DNA of 64,000 nucleotides from Planctomycetota bacterium (GCA_018814045.1 JAHJAR010000288.1:1-64000), one strand, 5' to 3'; positions 19,109 through 28,150 are shown, counted from the first letter of the stretch. The notes: generated from the sequence alone by a model not told the origin. Numbers and translations are program-made.

Positions 19109-21862
19109 TCAATTGCCCGCCAGCAGAGCGACGAACGAGTCGATGTCGAAGCCGTTCACAACACCGTCGTTGTTCGCATCGTTCACGGTCACGAAATCGC
19201 AGCAGCAGCCGGTAATAGCCTCCCACTCGGGCTGGCTGTTCAGGGCGGCAACAAAAGCGTCAATGTCGAAGCCGTTCACGACGCCGTCACAGTTGGAGTC
19301 GCCAGGAAGCTGGGTGAAGGTCGGCTGCGTGCAGCCCTGGTTGGCCGTGCAGATCGTCAGATCGGCCGCGTTCACCTGGCCGTCGCAGTTGAAATCGCCA
19401 TCGGCCCAGCCACCGGGCTGGCCCTGATTGGCCGTGACCGTAGCAAGGTCGCTCGCATCGACGTCACCGTCGAGGTTCGCATCGCCGAAGCAGGTGCAGA
19501 GGATCTTCTCGACGAGCTCGGTCACGTCGTCCAGATCGATGACCAGGTCACCATCCATGTCGCAGCTCAGGTCGATGGTCAGTGCGACGTTCACGTCGGA
19601 CCAGTCACCGAAGTTACCGCAGACGTAGTCGATGTCAGCGGCATCCACGACGAAATCGTAACCGTTGGGGTGCGCACCCGGGTAAGGCGTGCGGCCGCCG
19701 GCCACGTCACCGCGCGAATCGCTGGTGCGATAGGTCTTGCCAGTTGCAAGGGTGGTACCGAAGTAGTTGTTGTTGCCAGTCAGGTTGTACCACTCGAGGT
19801 CGACTGCGCTGAAGCCCTTCTTGCGGTTCAGCTTGCCGGTCGCCGGGTCGATCGCGAGGCCGTCGGCGAAGTAACGGATGTCGCGGGCATCGAAGTTGCC
19901 GTCGCCGTTGTTATCGCCGATCACTTCCGGGATCACGTGGTTCTCGACCATCGTGCCGGGGTCGCCGGGAGGGCCACCAGCGCCGTAGGAATCCCAGTCG
20001 TCGATGACGAACTGGCGCGGGTCCATGACGGCGGCCATCATGTTCGGCACGTCGTCGAGGTCACGCACGCCGTCGTAGTTGAAGTCACACTGGATCTGGT
20101 TGCGCTCGGCCAGGCGCGTGTCACCACCAGCGATCGTGAAGGCACCAGTGCGGTCGGCGTACGCGCCGGTGGTGCTGCCGTCGTTGTACCGGCCATCAAC
20201 GTAGTTGGCCGGATCTTCAGTTTCGAGATCGGTCGGCCAATCGGGGGCCGGGTTGCGAACCGGGACGCGGTTGGCGGGGCTCGGTCCACCGAACGCCGGG
20301 ACGACCAGGGTCGAGTTGTCGCGGATCCACTCCTGCAACAGCGTGTTCACGGTGTTGGCAACGAAGGTGCACGGATCGGTGGGGTCAGGCAGGCAGTCCA
20401 CCGCGTCGGGCGCGGGCCAACCCTCGTAAGCGAGCCACTCGGCCGGCATGAAGTTTGTGTCTGAGCCACCCGGCACCGCCGTAAACGCAGCCATGCTGGC
20501 GGTGATGTTGCGGATGTACAGAGCCGCGGTCTGGTTGTCCATATATTGCGGGTCGGTCGGAGTGGTGCTCTCCGGATCGCCGCGCGTCGCCATGGTCTCG
20601 TTACCACCAATCTGCCACCCGGTGTCGGGATCGCAGTTGTAGAGGACTGAGAGGATGCTCGGGCGCACGTCCTGCGTTCCGCCACGGACATCGTTGATCA
20701 GGTTCAGGATCTCGTATTTGCCGGCGTTCGCATCGGCCGCGGAACGGCTGCCACCGATCAGACCGGTGTAGCCGACTGCCAGACGGCGGTTCTGGACAGC
20801 GCTCTCCATGACGCTCGAGCCGCCGCAGTTGGTCGCCTGGTGCTCGGGGCGCAGGATCGTGAGCACCTCTGAGTCATCGTTGTTCTTGTTGCCCAGGTTG
20901 TCGCCGCGGCCCCAACTCGGGTCGACGCAGATGCAGTTCATGGCGCCGTTACGCGTACCGGAGCCGGAGTCGCGCGTGGCCGCGACCAGGTTCGCGCCAT
21001 TGGAAAGGCGGCCCGCGAGGAACAGGTACTGGAGCTCGGTAGTCTTAATGGCGCCTTCCTTGAGTCTGGGCGAAGTCACATCTTCATACAGACCCGTACC
21101 GCGGTTGGCAATGAACGTAATTGGCACCCACACGAGCGGTGTGTCATAGACGGTGTTCTCGTCGGGGTTGCCGGTGTTGGTGTTCAAGGAGACCGTCTCG
21201 CGCATCACTTCGCGCTGGAGGCTCTTGAGCGTGTTCCCTTTGCCAGTATCCCAGGAAGTGGCTGGGTTATGCCCGTAGCCGTCCTGGCCGGGGTCTTTGG
21301 TCCAATCCGCATTGACTTCATCACCGGCAACCACGAACCAGCGCGTGGGGACGTCCATGACGGCAATGTCGATACTGCTGGGACATAGCGGCGTCCAGGA
21401 ATCACAGCAGGCCGGTGGCATGCCCTGATCATCGCAACCCCACGGGTTGTCGGGTGCGCCAAGCTCCGTCCACCACGCGTGGCGGTTGATCAGGCCCAGG
21501 TCCGCCGGCGCAGCTTCCGGGATGATGCCCAGCAACTGGAAATCCACAAACTGGGCCAGCCCGTTGCCAGAGCCCTCGCCACGGTACTGGACGATCCAGG
21601 TGTACGTGCTATGTCCGACGTACAGCTCCGCCAGTTGGTCAGGCGGGCAGCAGCCATAATGGCCGTCATTGTCGGCGTAAATAAAGTCGTTGGTTGAAGC
21701 TGGAGCTTTGAAGAAGTCAGCAAAGAGCGTCGCGCCCCCGATGTTGACTTCACCTTCAAACGTATCCGGCACCGGCGTGTCGATCACCGAAGCCAACGTC
21801 GCACCGACGCACAGCACGCTAAGTGCAACGCCGATAAATGCAGTCTTTAGCAATCCTCGCAT
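19109..21862 (-). CDS. secreted PstS-like solute-binding protein with dockerin-like C-terminus
   Basis: A signal peptide (FIGVALSVLCVGATLA) leads a 917-residue exported protein. The first ~420 residues have features of PBP-like phosphate-binding proteins (PstS type): NIGGATLFADFF near the N-terminus, YRGEGSGNGL, VPITFIANRGTG, and RDSGSGTRNG matching the S-G-S-G-T-R anion-binding loop. This assignment is by pattern and uncertain. The C-terminal third has at least six calcium-loop/dockerin-like repeats (DFNYDGVRDLDD, DNNGDGNFDARD, DANLDGDVDASD, DFNCDGQVNAAD, DSNCDGVVNGFD, DANNDGVVNGFD). A GGAGGG precedes the ATG. It may bind an anion at the cell surface or be a structural surface protein. Confidence 0.7.
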   Translation of the reverse strand: MRGLLKTAFIGVALSVLCVGATLASVIDTPVPDTFEGEVNIGGATLFADFFKAPASTNDFIYADNDGHYGCCPPDQLAELYVGHSTYTWIVQYRGEGSGNGLAQFVDFQLLGIIPEAAPADLGLINRHAWWTELGAPDNPWGCDDQGMPPACCDSWTPLCPSSIDIAVMDVPTRWFVVAGDEVNADWTKDPGQDGYGHNPATSWDTGKGNTLKSLQREVMRETVSLNTNTGNPDENTVYDTPLVWVPITFIANRGTGLYEDVTSPRLKEGAIKTTELQYLFLAGRLSNGANLVAATRDSGSGTRNGAMNCICVDPSWGRGDNLGNKNNDDSEVLTILRPEHQATNCGGSSVMESAVQNRRLAVGYTGLIGGSRSAADANAGKYEILNLINDVRGGTQDVRPSILSVLYNCDPDTGWQIGGNETMATRGDPESTTPTDPQYMDNQTAALYIRNITASMAAFTAVPGGSDTNFMPAEWLAYEGWPAPDAVDCLPDPTDPCTFVANTVNTLLQEWIRDNSTLVVPAFGGPSPANRVPVRNPAPDWPTDLETEDPANYVDGRYNDGSTTGAYADRTGAFTIAGGDTRLAERNQIQCDFNYDGVRDLDDVPNMMAAVMDPRQFVIDDWDSYGAGGPPGDPGTMVENHVIPEVIGDNNGDGNFDARDIRYFADGLAIDPATGKLNRKKGFSAVDLEWYNLTGNNNYFGTTLATGKTYRTSDSRGDVAGGRTPYPGAHPNGYDFVVDAADIDYVCGNFGDWSDVNVALTIDLSCDMDGDLVIDLDDVTELVEKILCTCFGDANLDGDVDASDLATVTANQGQPGGWADGDFNCDGQVNAADLTICTANQGCTQPTFTQLPGDSNCDGVVNGFDIDAFVAALNSQPEWEAITGCCCDFVTVNDANNDGVVNGFDIDSFVALLAGN

Positions 21863-22030
21863 GCTTAATGCCCTCCGAAAGCTGTTTCATGTCACGTCAG
21901 TTTCATTCGGTAGTTGCGTAGCTAGTGTTGTCATTATCCGTGGCTCTCTGCGCCACTCTCCCTGTAGTGCCTCACCTCCTTTCCACAGATCTACAAGTGG
22001 CCATGCTGCCCGGTACCGCCTATGCATGAG
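21863..22030 (-). promoter_or_regulatory. leader of the PstS-like gene with an unplaced AAAGGAGGTGA
   Basis: On the minus strand a perfect anti-16S match (GGAAAGGAGGTGA, plus-strand 21972-21984) lies about 110 bp upstream of the gene start, without an ATG at normal spacing. A possible GTG mini-ORF of 17 codons follows at longer spacing and ends before the gene's own GGAGGG ribosome site. It may be a leader peptide or chance. Confidence 0.3.
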
Positions 22031-23101
22031 TTACTCCCAGTCCTCGACCCAGACCTCGTTCGGTCCTCTGAGGCTGTAGTAACGGTCTCCCCACTCACGT
22101 TGCTCCAAAGTCTCTAAAACAGACTTGCGTTGAACGGAACCATCGACGTACAGGAAGTTCGTGGTACCTCCCCATTCATCCCCTCCCGGATGGTGGCGTC
22201 CAATCACATTGAGTTCGATCAGAGCGTCGTCATCAATGATCCCGACGCGCTCCTTGAGGTCCTTGGCGGGCAGCAGTCCGTACGTCGGATGGCTGCCAAT
22301 ACCATAGGTGAAACCAGCCTGCTTGGTCAGTGGCGCCCGGTACTCGTCGGAACCCACCGAGAAGTGGTAAAAAGGATTCACCGGACGGTGGCTCTTACTG
22401 CGCAATCCGCCCGAGTGAGGTACGGCTGTGGCCTTCCAGCTTGTGTTCAACTCCGTCACCAAGATCGTGCCCCGCGGGCGCGTGATCTCATGCTCCTGGA
22501 CAATACGATTCAGACGGAGGGACCCTCCTCCACCTTGATGATCCTCTTGGGTGAACTTGTTGCGTGGGATGATCGCCGCGTTCGCGGTAAACGCCATCCG
22601 CGGGGCCTGCTTGTCAACCGGTGCGTAAGGCCTGGCCGGCAGCCCCGGCAGCCCCCCATCGTCCCGCTGGTTGTCTTGCGTCTCCCAGTTGGAGGGGTCT
22701 GGCCCCGGATTAGTCCGTGGCGTGCCGCCATGCGGATGCTCAGGGCACTCGAAGGCGTTGGTATCGACGCGGCCCCCGCTGTAGAGGAACCACGACCAGT
22801 GCACGTAGCCATACTTCTTGTCATGTGACTGATTCATGAAGTCCGCTTCACCGTTCGGCCCGCTGGGATAGAAGTATGAGGGCGGATACGCTGCATTCAT
22901 TTCGGACAGGTACGTTGACATGGCCATGCTGACGTGGTGCAAGTTTGTGCCGCACGCGCTGGCTCGCGCCGAGCGGCGCGCCATCTGAAGACTTGGCATC
23001 AGGATGGCCATCAGCATTGCGACAATCGCCACAACCACCAGCAACTCGATGAGAGTAAACCCCCTACAGGCAAAGACTCTACGCGTTCCACCGTTGGACA
23101 T
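22031..23101 (-). CDS. type II secretion-like pseudopilin (prepilin N-methylation motif)
   Basis: Start ATG 23101 puts the prepilin cleavage motif 13 residues in: [20 protein letters not shown], cut after Gly by a prepilin peptidase, with Glu at +5. A hydrophobic helix is followed by ARRSARASACGTNLHHVSMA, the usual planctomycete continuation, and a ~280-residue soluble head that ends with a FLYVDGSV motif typical of this group (H/D-G variant of DUF1559-like proteins). Expected role: a subunit of a type II secretion or type IV pilus-like filament. The peptidase candidate at 57098-58599 is frameshifted. Confidence 0.88.
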   Translation of the reverse strand: MSNGGTRRVFACRGFTLIELLVVVAIVAMLMAILMPSLQMARRSARASACGTNLHHVSMAMSTYLSEMNAAYPPSYFYPSGPNGEADFMNQSHDKKYGYVHWSWFLYSGGRVDTNAFECPEHPHGGTPRTNPGPDPSNWETQDNQRDDGGLPGLPARPYAPVDKQAPRMAFTANAAIIPRNKFTQEDHQGGGGSLRLNRIVQEHEITRPRGTILVTELNTSWKATAVPHSGGLRSKSHRPVNPFYHFSVGSDEYRAPLTKQAGFTYGIGSHPTYGLLPAKDLKERVGIIDDDALIELNVIGRHHPGGDEWGGTTNFLYVDGSVQRKSVLETLEQREWGDRYYSLRGPNEVWVEDWE

Positions 23102-23158
23102 GGCTAAGGCCTCCCATAGTGCAGCCCCACACAGTCGTAACCCAGACCGCTTGGCCAT

Positions 23159-23530
23159 TGAACGTCAGGCCGGTGCCTCTTCACCACCGGGCTGGAAGTC
23201 TAGCGCCGCACCGTTAGAGGCACGCACAGGGTTCATGAATATCAGGTGATGTTTGTGGTAACCGAGCTGTCTGACCGGCTTCGACCGTAACCGCGAACGC
23301 ACACTGGCGGGGCGAGTCGGCAGGAGCTCTTCCTGCCGGGTTCCCGACCACGTGCAGGTCAAAGTGGGACGCAGCTCACCCAGTCCGACGCCACTAGAGC
23401 CGAGTTTCTCACTGACGTTTCCACACACCGAACACGTGCCCGACTGACCAGCGTAGGTACGATTACCCTTCCCCAGGTGCTTCAGTGTGCTCGGGGCTTG
23501 GCGCGCGGAGCGCTTTGCACCTAGCTACGC
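23159..23530. other. intergenic region; one weak open frame on the minus strand
   Basis: These 372 bp lie upstream of the pseudopilin and contain no recognised gene. A minus-strand frame (23165-23428) has a CSVCG just upstream of its ATG and a Cys-poor basic remainder, with no family match that I know. No riboswitch fold was recognised. Confidence 0.4.
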
Positions 23531-23935
23531 TTGGCGGTACGGCTTGGCTCGCTGCGGCTTTGGCAAGCCACCCCACGGGCAGGAGCAGGCGTCGTGCGCG
23601 TTTTAGCCGTCTTGTTAGTCGTTTCCACGTGTACCGCTGCGTGCGCCGCCGATTTCGACCCCTGGACCCAGTCCGCACGTTACGAGCTTGAGTATTCTGT
23701 CGATCTGACTGCCCTGCTTGCCGGCGGCAACGGTGCGCTGCGGCTTTGGCTGCCGCTCCCGGTCAACAACGGCGCCCAGCGGCTCGTTTCCACGGTGGTC
23801 CAATCCCCGTGGGAGCACCGCGAGGCACGCGATCGTCTCGGAAATCGCTTTGTCTACGTTGAGCCGATGCCCCTTGCAGCCGGAAATGGTGAACCGCAAA
23901 TCGTGCTGCGCCCGACCGTCCAGTCTTCGCTCTGC
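23531..23935 (+). pseudogene. truncated N-terminus of a transglutaminase-like exported protein
   Basis: After an export signal (VVRVLAVLLVVSTCTAACA) the frame shows YELEYSVDLTAL...LRLWLPLP...QRLV...RDRLGNRFVYVEPM. This is the N-terminal beta domain that precedes the catalytic domain in exported transglutaminase-like proteins. The match stops near residue 125, long before any Cys-His-Asp triad. The remaining codons read antisense through an RHS fragment and the frame ends at 23974. It is a broken gene rather than a small functional one. The signal-peptide start is uncertain (ATG 23531 or a later GTG). Confidence 0.6.
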
Positions 23936-24063
23936 CAGGTCGAGACCACCTTCTCGACCCGCCGACCCTGGTGATCATACGCGAATTCGACCTTCAGGTT
24001 GCCCTTTTCCGGCGTCTCGGCAAGCTCAATCTTGGTCAACCGGTTTCCTGCCATGTTCCTGGC
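23925..24063 (-). pseudogene. RHS/YD-repeat fragment
   Basis: On the minus strand NRLTKIELAE...KVEFAYDHQGRRVEKVV, then STWQSEDWTV, is a clear piece of an RHS-repeat protein (YD-repeat followed by the R-R-V-x-K segment). About 45 codons survive and neither end continues in any frame. It directly abuts the truncated transglutaminase-like gene on the opposite strand, so a recombination breakpoint lies near 23925-23935. Confidence 0.6.
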
Positions 24064-24215
24064 GACGGGATGAACGTAGCGGCACTGACTACAACACCAA
24101 TGAGGGCTCAGACGATGGCACTCGCGAGACAACGAATGCAAATTGTGATCCTGTGGAACGTGCTTGTTGTTCTCGCCGGGTACACGTGTGCATTCGGACT
24201 GGAAAAACTCGGTCG

Positions 24216-24248
24216 CGCGGGCAACCGTTCCCTGACGGTCGCGGCACC
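24216..24248. repeat. palindrome family A, half copy
   Basis: GGGCAACCGTTCCCTGACGG then TCGCGGC matches one arm of family A. It is 36 bp beyond the nuoD stop codon. Confidence 0.7.
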
Positions 24249-24283
24249 GATCATATGCGTCGCAGTCACAGCGCGGTTCGAGA

Positions 24284-25486
24284 CTAGCGGTCGACCTCGC
24301 CCATCACGATATCGATGCTCCCGATGATGGCCGGCATGTCGGCTACCAGCAGGCCGCGCGCGACTTCGTCGTAGATGGAGAGGTTGCAGAAGCTCGGGCC
24401 GCGGGCCTTGACGCGGTAGGGGATCTTGGAGCCGTCGCCCTCGACGTAGAAGCCGAGCTGGCCGCGCGGGTTCTCACCCTCGAAGTAGATACTGCCCTTC
24501 GGGAGCTTCGCGTTCTTGGCCCCCTTGGCCATGATCGGGCCGTCGCTGGGCATCTGGTCGAGCGCCTGGCGGATGATTCGCACACACTGTTTCATCTCGA
24601 GCATGCGCATGAAGTAGCGGTTCCACGAATCGCCGAGGACCACCTCGTCGGGGATACCGTCCGAGCCGCCCTCGACGCCCACGGGGATCTCGAAGTCAAA
24701 GCGCTCGTAGACATCGTACGGGCACACCCTGCGCAGGTCCCATTTGGGCCCCGAGGCGCGCAGCAACGGCCCACTCAGGCCGTACGCGATGGCCCGTTCA
24801 CCCGTAACCACGCCCACATTGGCGGTGCGGTTGACGAAGATGTGGTTGAAGCTCAGCAGGTTGTTGTACTCGTCGATCTTGGGCTCGAAGTAGTCGAGGA
24901 ACTCGCGGCAGGTCTGCTCGAGCCCCTCGGGCAGGTCGTGCGTCACGCCGCCGGGCATGATGTAAGAGTAGGTCAGTCGGGCGCCGCAGATGGCCTCGAA
25001 CATGTCGAGGATGTACTCGCGCTCGCGGAAGGCGTACAGGAAGCACGTCCAGGCCCCCATGTCCATCCCATAGCAGCCGAAGCTGGTCAGGTGCGACGCG
25101 ATGCGGTTCAGTTCCGCCGCGATCACGCGGAGATACTGAGCCCGCTCGGGCACTTCGATCCCGCACAGGCGTTCGACGGCGATCGCGAAGGCCTGGTTGT
25201 TGTTCATCGCGGCCAGGTAGTCCAGTCGGTCGGTCTTCGGTATCCACTGATATGGCTGGAGGTTCTCGCCGATCTTCTCCGCGCAGCGGTGCAGGTAGCC
25301 GATGTAGGGCGTCGCCTCCATGACGACTTCGCCGTCGGTGCGCAGGACGAGCCGCAGCACGCCGTGCGTAGCCGGGTGTTGTGGCCCCATGTTGATGAGC
25401 ATCTCCTCGGTCGCGAGGTCGCCCATCTCTTCGCGGCGCAGGTCGAAATTCAAATCGGGTTGGATCTCGAGGACCTTCTCAGCCAT
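24284..25486 (-). CDS. nuoD: NADH-quinone oxidoreductase subunit D
   Basis: This 400-residue 49-kDa-type subunit of complex I forms, with NuoB, the quinone-reducing site in the peripheral arm. The NMGPQHPATHGVLRL motif near the N-terminus contains the quinone-site His; IGYLHRCAEK, TDRLDYLA, RASGPKWDLR and the C-terminal DPVMGEVDR-type ending (here DIVMGEVDR) are all present. ATG 25486 is preferred over the GTG three bases upstream. It follows nuoC by ~65 bp. No other nuo gene is adjacent on either side. Confidence 0.95.
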   Translation of the reverse strand: MAEKVLEIQPDLNFDLRREEMGDLATEEMLINMGPQHPATHGVLRLVLRTDGEVVMEATPYIGYLHRCAEKIGENLQPYQWIPKTDRLDYLAAMNNNQAFAIAVERLCGIEVPERAQYLRVIAAELNRIASHLTSFGCYGMDMGAWTCFLYAFREREYILDMFEAICGARLTYSYIMPGGVTHDLPEGLEQTCREFLDYFEPKIDEYNNLLSFNHIFVNRTANVGVVTGERAIAYGLSGPLLRASGPKWDLRRVCPYDVYERFDFEIPVGVEGGSDGIPDEVVLGDSWNRYFMRMLEMKQCVRIIRQALDQMPSDGPIMAKGAKNAKLPKGSIYFEGENPRGQLGFYVEGDGSKIPYRVKARGPSFCNLSIYDEVARGLLVADMPAIIGSIDIVMGEVDR

Positions 25487-25554
25487 CACGTCTTACTCGC
25501 TTATGCTCCAGACCGCCGCTGGGCGGTGCCGTCTTCATTAGAGCGCCGCCGCCG

Positions 25555-26091
25555 TCAATGCTGCGTCCGGACCTGCTCGTATTCCGTCACGGCCGGGATG
25601 CCGTGATACTCCAGCGGGAACTCGTAGTCCTTGCGCAGCGGGTGGCCGACCCAATCGTCGCAGCAGAGGATGCGGCGCAGATCGGGGTGACCGTCAAAGA
25701 TGATCCCGAGCAGGTCGTAGGCCTCGCGCTCGTGCCAGTTCGCGGTCGGCCAGATGTCCGACACAGTGTGCAAATGCGGGTTGTCGCGATCGATGTGAAT
25801 CTTGATCGCGATCTCGGCGTGCGCGGTCCACAGGTCGTCCGGCTTCTGGCCCGGCTGGGTCGCGTGCAGGTCGAACACGGCCGTCAGTTGGTTGTCCTCG
25901 ATGTGATCCACGCCACTCAGGCAGCGCAGCCAGTCGAAGTGCAGCCGCTCGTCGTCACGCAGGAACTGGGCCACATCGTGCCAGTGATCCGGCGTGATAA
26001 CCGCGTGCGGGTGCGGGCGATCCGCGCTCACTTCGACGACGTCATCCGGAAACTGCTGCTTCAATATCTCGAGTACCGCTTCGGGGGCCAT
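25555..26091 (-). CDS. nuoC: NADH-quinone oxidoreductase subunit C
   Basis: This 178-residue 30-kDa-type subunit of complex I has the family signature [24 protein letters not shown] (read in two parts) and the ending [10 protein letters not shown]. The N-terminal region includes WLRCLSGVD and the beta-rich VFDLHAT segment. It is the first gene of a two-gene nuoCD unit. nuoA and nuoB usually precede nuoC, but the 360 bp upstream hold no gene. Confidence 0.94.
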   Translation of the reverse strand: MAPEAVLEILKQQFPDDVVEVSADRPHPHAVITPDHWHDVAQFLRDDERLHFDWLRCLSGVDHIEDNQLTAVFDLHATQPGQKPDDLWTAHAEIAIKIHIDRDNPHLHTVSDIWPTANWHEREAYDLLGIIFDGHPDLRRILCCDDWVGHPLRKDYEFPLEYHGIPAVTEYEQVRTQH

Positions 26092-26450
26092 CCTGTCCTT
26101 CCCGTCTGTCTATGCGCCACACTTCCGCGGACACCGCGGCACACGCACGGCAACCCGCGACGCGAAGCGGCGCCCGCCGGCCGCGGCGAGACGGCCAACA
26201 ACTCGCCACCGCCACACGTGTCGGGCGCGCTCCTGGAATCGCGTAGACTATCATGGTTCGCCCGCCGAACCAAGCCCGCTGATCGGCCGAATCGCCCCCC
26301 CGGCTGCTCCAGCCCGGACGCGCGGGGACCGAATGCTCTCCGACGGGGCCACGTCCGAGACAGCGCTCGGCCGCCACATGCGCAGCCGAGGCTCTCCCGC
26401 ATGGCGACACACCTGAGCCGTGTTCGCTCGGGGTGCGTCGAATGCGCTGA
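26092..26450. other. intergenic region upstream of nuoC
   Basis: These 359 bp show no convincing coding. Frames here are Arg/Pro/Ala-rich with no family features. The region should contain the nuoCD promoter, but no clear -35/-10 pair was found. Confidence 0.5.
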
Positions 26451-27227
26451 TCACGGCGCGATCGGGTCGGCGCGCAAGGCCAGCAGCTCCAGGAGCTCGG
26501 ATCCGGGGCGCACGATGAGGGCGAAGAGCGGTCCGATATCGTCGTCGGTCACTACGCCGTCGAGATTGGCGTCGGCCGCGTTGCGTTCCTCTGCCGACGC
26601 GCTGGGCGGATCGGCCAGCACTGCGAAGAACGCCGGTACGTCAAACCGATTGACCACGCCGTCGAGATTCACGTCGCCGGGCTTGGACTGGAGCTCGGCG
26701 TTCATGAAGTAGACCGTGAACGGTTCTGAGGTCGCGTAGCCGGTTGTGCCGTTGTCGATGAGGATGAATGTCCCGCGCCAGAGCGTGCGCAGCTCGTCGA
26801 ACGCCGGGTCGGTGTCGTCAATGTGCCACGTCAGATGCACGTGTAGGTAGTCGTCGCCGAGCCGCGTGTTCTTGCCGGGCTCGTCGAGGATCTGGAAACC
26901 GTTGTCGATGACGCGAAACGCCGGATCGAGTTCCACCACTTCGAGCCATATCTCCGCACCGGCGTCCAGCGGGTACAGATCGTCTTCCGGTACCGGCGTG
27001 GTGACGTGGTCGAAACCCGGGTTGTTGTCCGCCCAGCCGTGCAGGATCCCACTGGTTGGCGGCAGGACGACCCGTTTCTCCGCCACGGGAAAGCCGCCGA
27101 TCGTCAACTGTCCGCCGGAAGTGCGACCGACCCAGATATCACCTTCGTGCTGTGCGTACGACACTTGAGCGGTGAGAACACCGACTAGAACAAGTACCAA
27201 AGGCCAAATCGGCCGAAGTGCAGTCAT
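26451..27227 (-). CDS. secreted His-motif domain protein with dockerin-like tail
   Basis: A signal peptide (WPLVLVLVGVLTAQVSYA) precedes a ~155-residue beta domain and a dockerin-like tail (GDVNLDGVVNRFDVPAFF, DANLDGVVTDDDI). The domain is paralogous to the product of 27346-27984. Shared landmarks are GRTxGGQL, GWA-D--PG, a DPAF-V segment, GDxxLHxHxxWHID and GTTGY. The His cluster suggests metal binding. GAAGGAGAAC precedes the ATG. The domain resembles, from memory, the all3515-type PEP-CTERM family reported as Zur-repressed; that link is inference. Confidence 0.75.
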   Translation of the reverse strand: MTALRPIWPLVLVLVGVLTAQVSYAQHEGDIWVGRTSGGQLTIGGFPVAEKRVVLPPTSGILHGWADNNPGFDHVTTPVPEDDLYPLDAGAEIWLEVVELDPAFRVIDNGFQILDEPGKNTRLGDDYLHVHLTWHIDDTDPAFDELRTLWRGTFILIDNGTTGYATSEPFTVYFMNAELQSKPGDVNLDGVVNRFDVPAFFAVLADPPSASAEERNAADANLDGVVTDDDIGPLFALIVRPGSELLELLALRADPIAP

Positions 27228-27336
27228 TGTTGTTCTCCTTCTTCAGAGAGTATTCAAGATCCCGTGTCGTCAGCCGCAGGAGCGCCGGCCAGATGGATGG
27301 GGAGCCGTGGCACTGCGGGCAAATGGACCGAGTTTG

Positions 27337-27360
27337 CACCGGCTATTAGCCGGTACCACA
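27337..27360. repeat. short palindrome family C, copy 1 (ACCGGCTATTAGCCGGTACC)
   Basis: GCACCGGCTATTAGCCGGTA is a near-perfect hairpin overlapping the last codons of the PEP-CTERM gene. Related wording occurs at 31612-31652. Confidence 0.6.
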
Positions 27361-27984
27361 CCTCCAAAGTTGGTTGTGACACGACTTCCGGCAACGGAGC
27401 AGCGCTAGGAACCCCCAACCTATCAGAAACGCCGTGGTCGGCTCTGGAACCGGCGTGAACGTCAGCGTGTACGTGTCCGACGGTGTGTAGCCCGTCGTGC
27501 CGACGTCCAGGAAGCGGAACTCAGCGTGCCAAACAGTCTGCTGCGGATCGTAATCAGGATCCTCAGAGTCGATGTGCCACGCCTGCGGGTGCTTGTGCAA
27601 CTCGTGGTCGCCCACGAGCCAGCGATCACCGGGATCGTCCAGAACGTCGGCGAAGCCGGGCGTATGGACCTTGAATGCCGGGTCGAAGGACATGACCTCG
27701 AAGACAATCTGGGCGCCGGGCTCGAGCGTGAAAAAGTCCTCGCCCGGTTCGTCCACATCCAAGGCCGCCAGGCCCGGATGGTCAGCGGCCCAACCCTCGA
27801 TCAGGCCGGATACGGGATCGAGCCCGTGAGCCTCGTCCCAATGTCCAAACTCGACCTTCAGTTGGCCGCCACCCGTGCGGCCGATGATCAAATCTTCGTG
27901 ATCGTGCTGCGCCAGGGCGGGAACGGTGCTCGCCACCGCCAACAGAATCGCCAGGACGCCCATCGTCGTACTCATGCGCTTCAT
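27346..27984 (-). CDS. PEP-CTERM protein, paralogue of the dockerin-tailed neighbour
   Basis: A signal peptide (MGVLAILLAVASTVPALA) is followed by QHDHEDLIIGRTGGGQL and the same beta domain as its neighbour, including GDHELHKHPQAWHID and GTTGYTPSD. The C-terminus is a PEP-CTERM sorting signal: VPEPTT, a hydrophobic helix (AFLIGWGFLALL) and basic CRKS, meaning probable exosortase processing at the membrane. The last codons run into a short palindrome. Strong GGAGGA before ATG. It is probably co-transcribed with the other minus-strand genes of this cluster; the many His residues suggest a zinc or other metal link. Confidence 0.85.
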   Translation of the reverse strand: MKRMSTTMGVLAILLAVASTVPALAQHDHEDLIIGRTGGGQLKVEFGHWDEAHGLDPVSGLIEGWAADHPGLAALDVDEPGEDFFTLEPGAQIVFEVMSFDPAFKVHTPGFADVLDDPGDRWLVGDHELHKHPQAWHIDSEDPDYDPQQTVWHAEFRFLDVGTTGYTPSDTYTLTFTPVPEPTTAFLIGWGFLALLRCRKSCHNQLWRCGTG

Positions 27985-28107
27985 CAGTCATCCTCCGGAA
28001 AGTATGTCGTATGCCGTCATTTGCTAGTGAGAGCTGGCCGCCATGACGCTGTAGAGTCGCCAGCCGACACGCGCTTCAGACGAAAAGCTATCCCAAAACT
28101 CCTTCCG

Positions 28108-28150
28108 AGCCGCGACCGTAAGGGAGCGGTTGCCGAAAAACCGCTTGCTT
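28108..28150. repeat. palindrome family A, copy
   Basis: GAGCCGCGACCGTAAGGGAG followed by CGGTTGCCGAAAAACCGCTT; only the first arm is intact. It lies 31 bp past the pseudopilin stop. Confidence 0.8.

Noticed and set aside
19100-20464. 454-codon open frame antisense to the PstS-like gene
   Set aside because: Val/Asp repeats arise from the reverse complement of dockerin codons; the minus-strand protein has signal peptide and domains.
23159-23530. Possible c-di-GMP riboswitch upstream of a pseudopilin (GCACAGGG and GGGACGCAG words)
   Set aside because: The words are ~140 nt apart and on the wrong strand for the gene; no fold matches.
23971-24327. 118-codon plus-strand frame after the transglutaminase scrap
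   Set aside because: Its middle reads antisense to the RHS piece and its end is a family A repeat; no independent evidence.
26061-26416. Several overlapping frames upstream of nuoC that might be nuoB
   Set aside because: No CxxC or other NuoB cluster motif; Arg/Pro-rich composition typical of non-coding high-G+C DNA.
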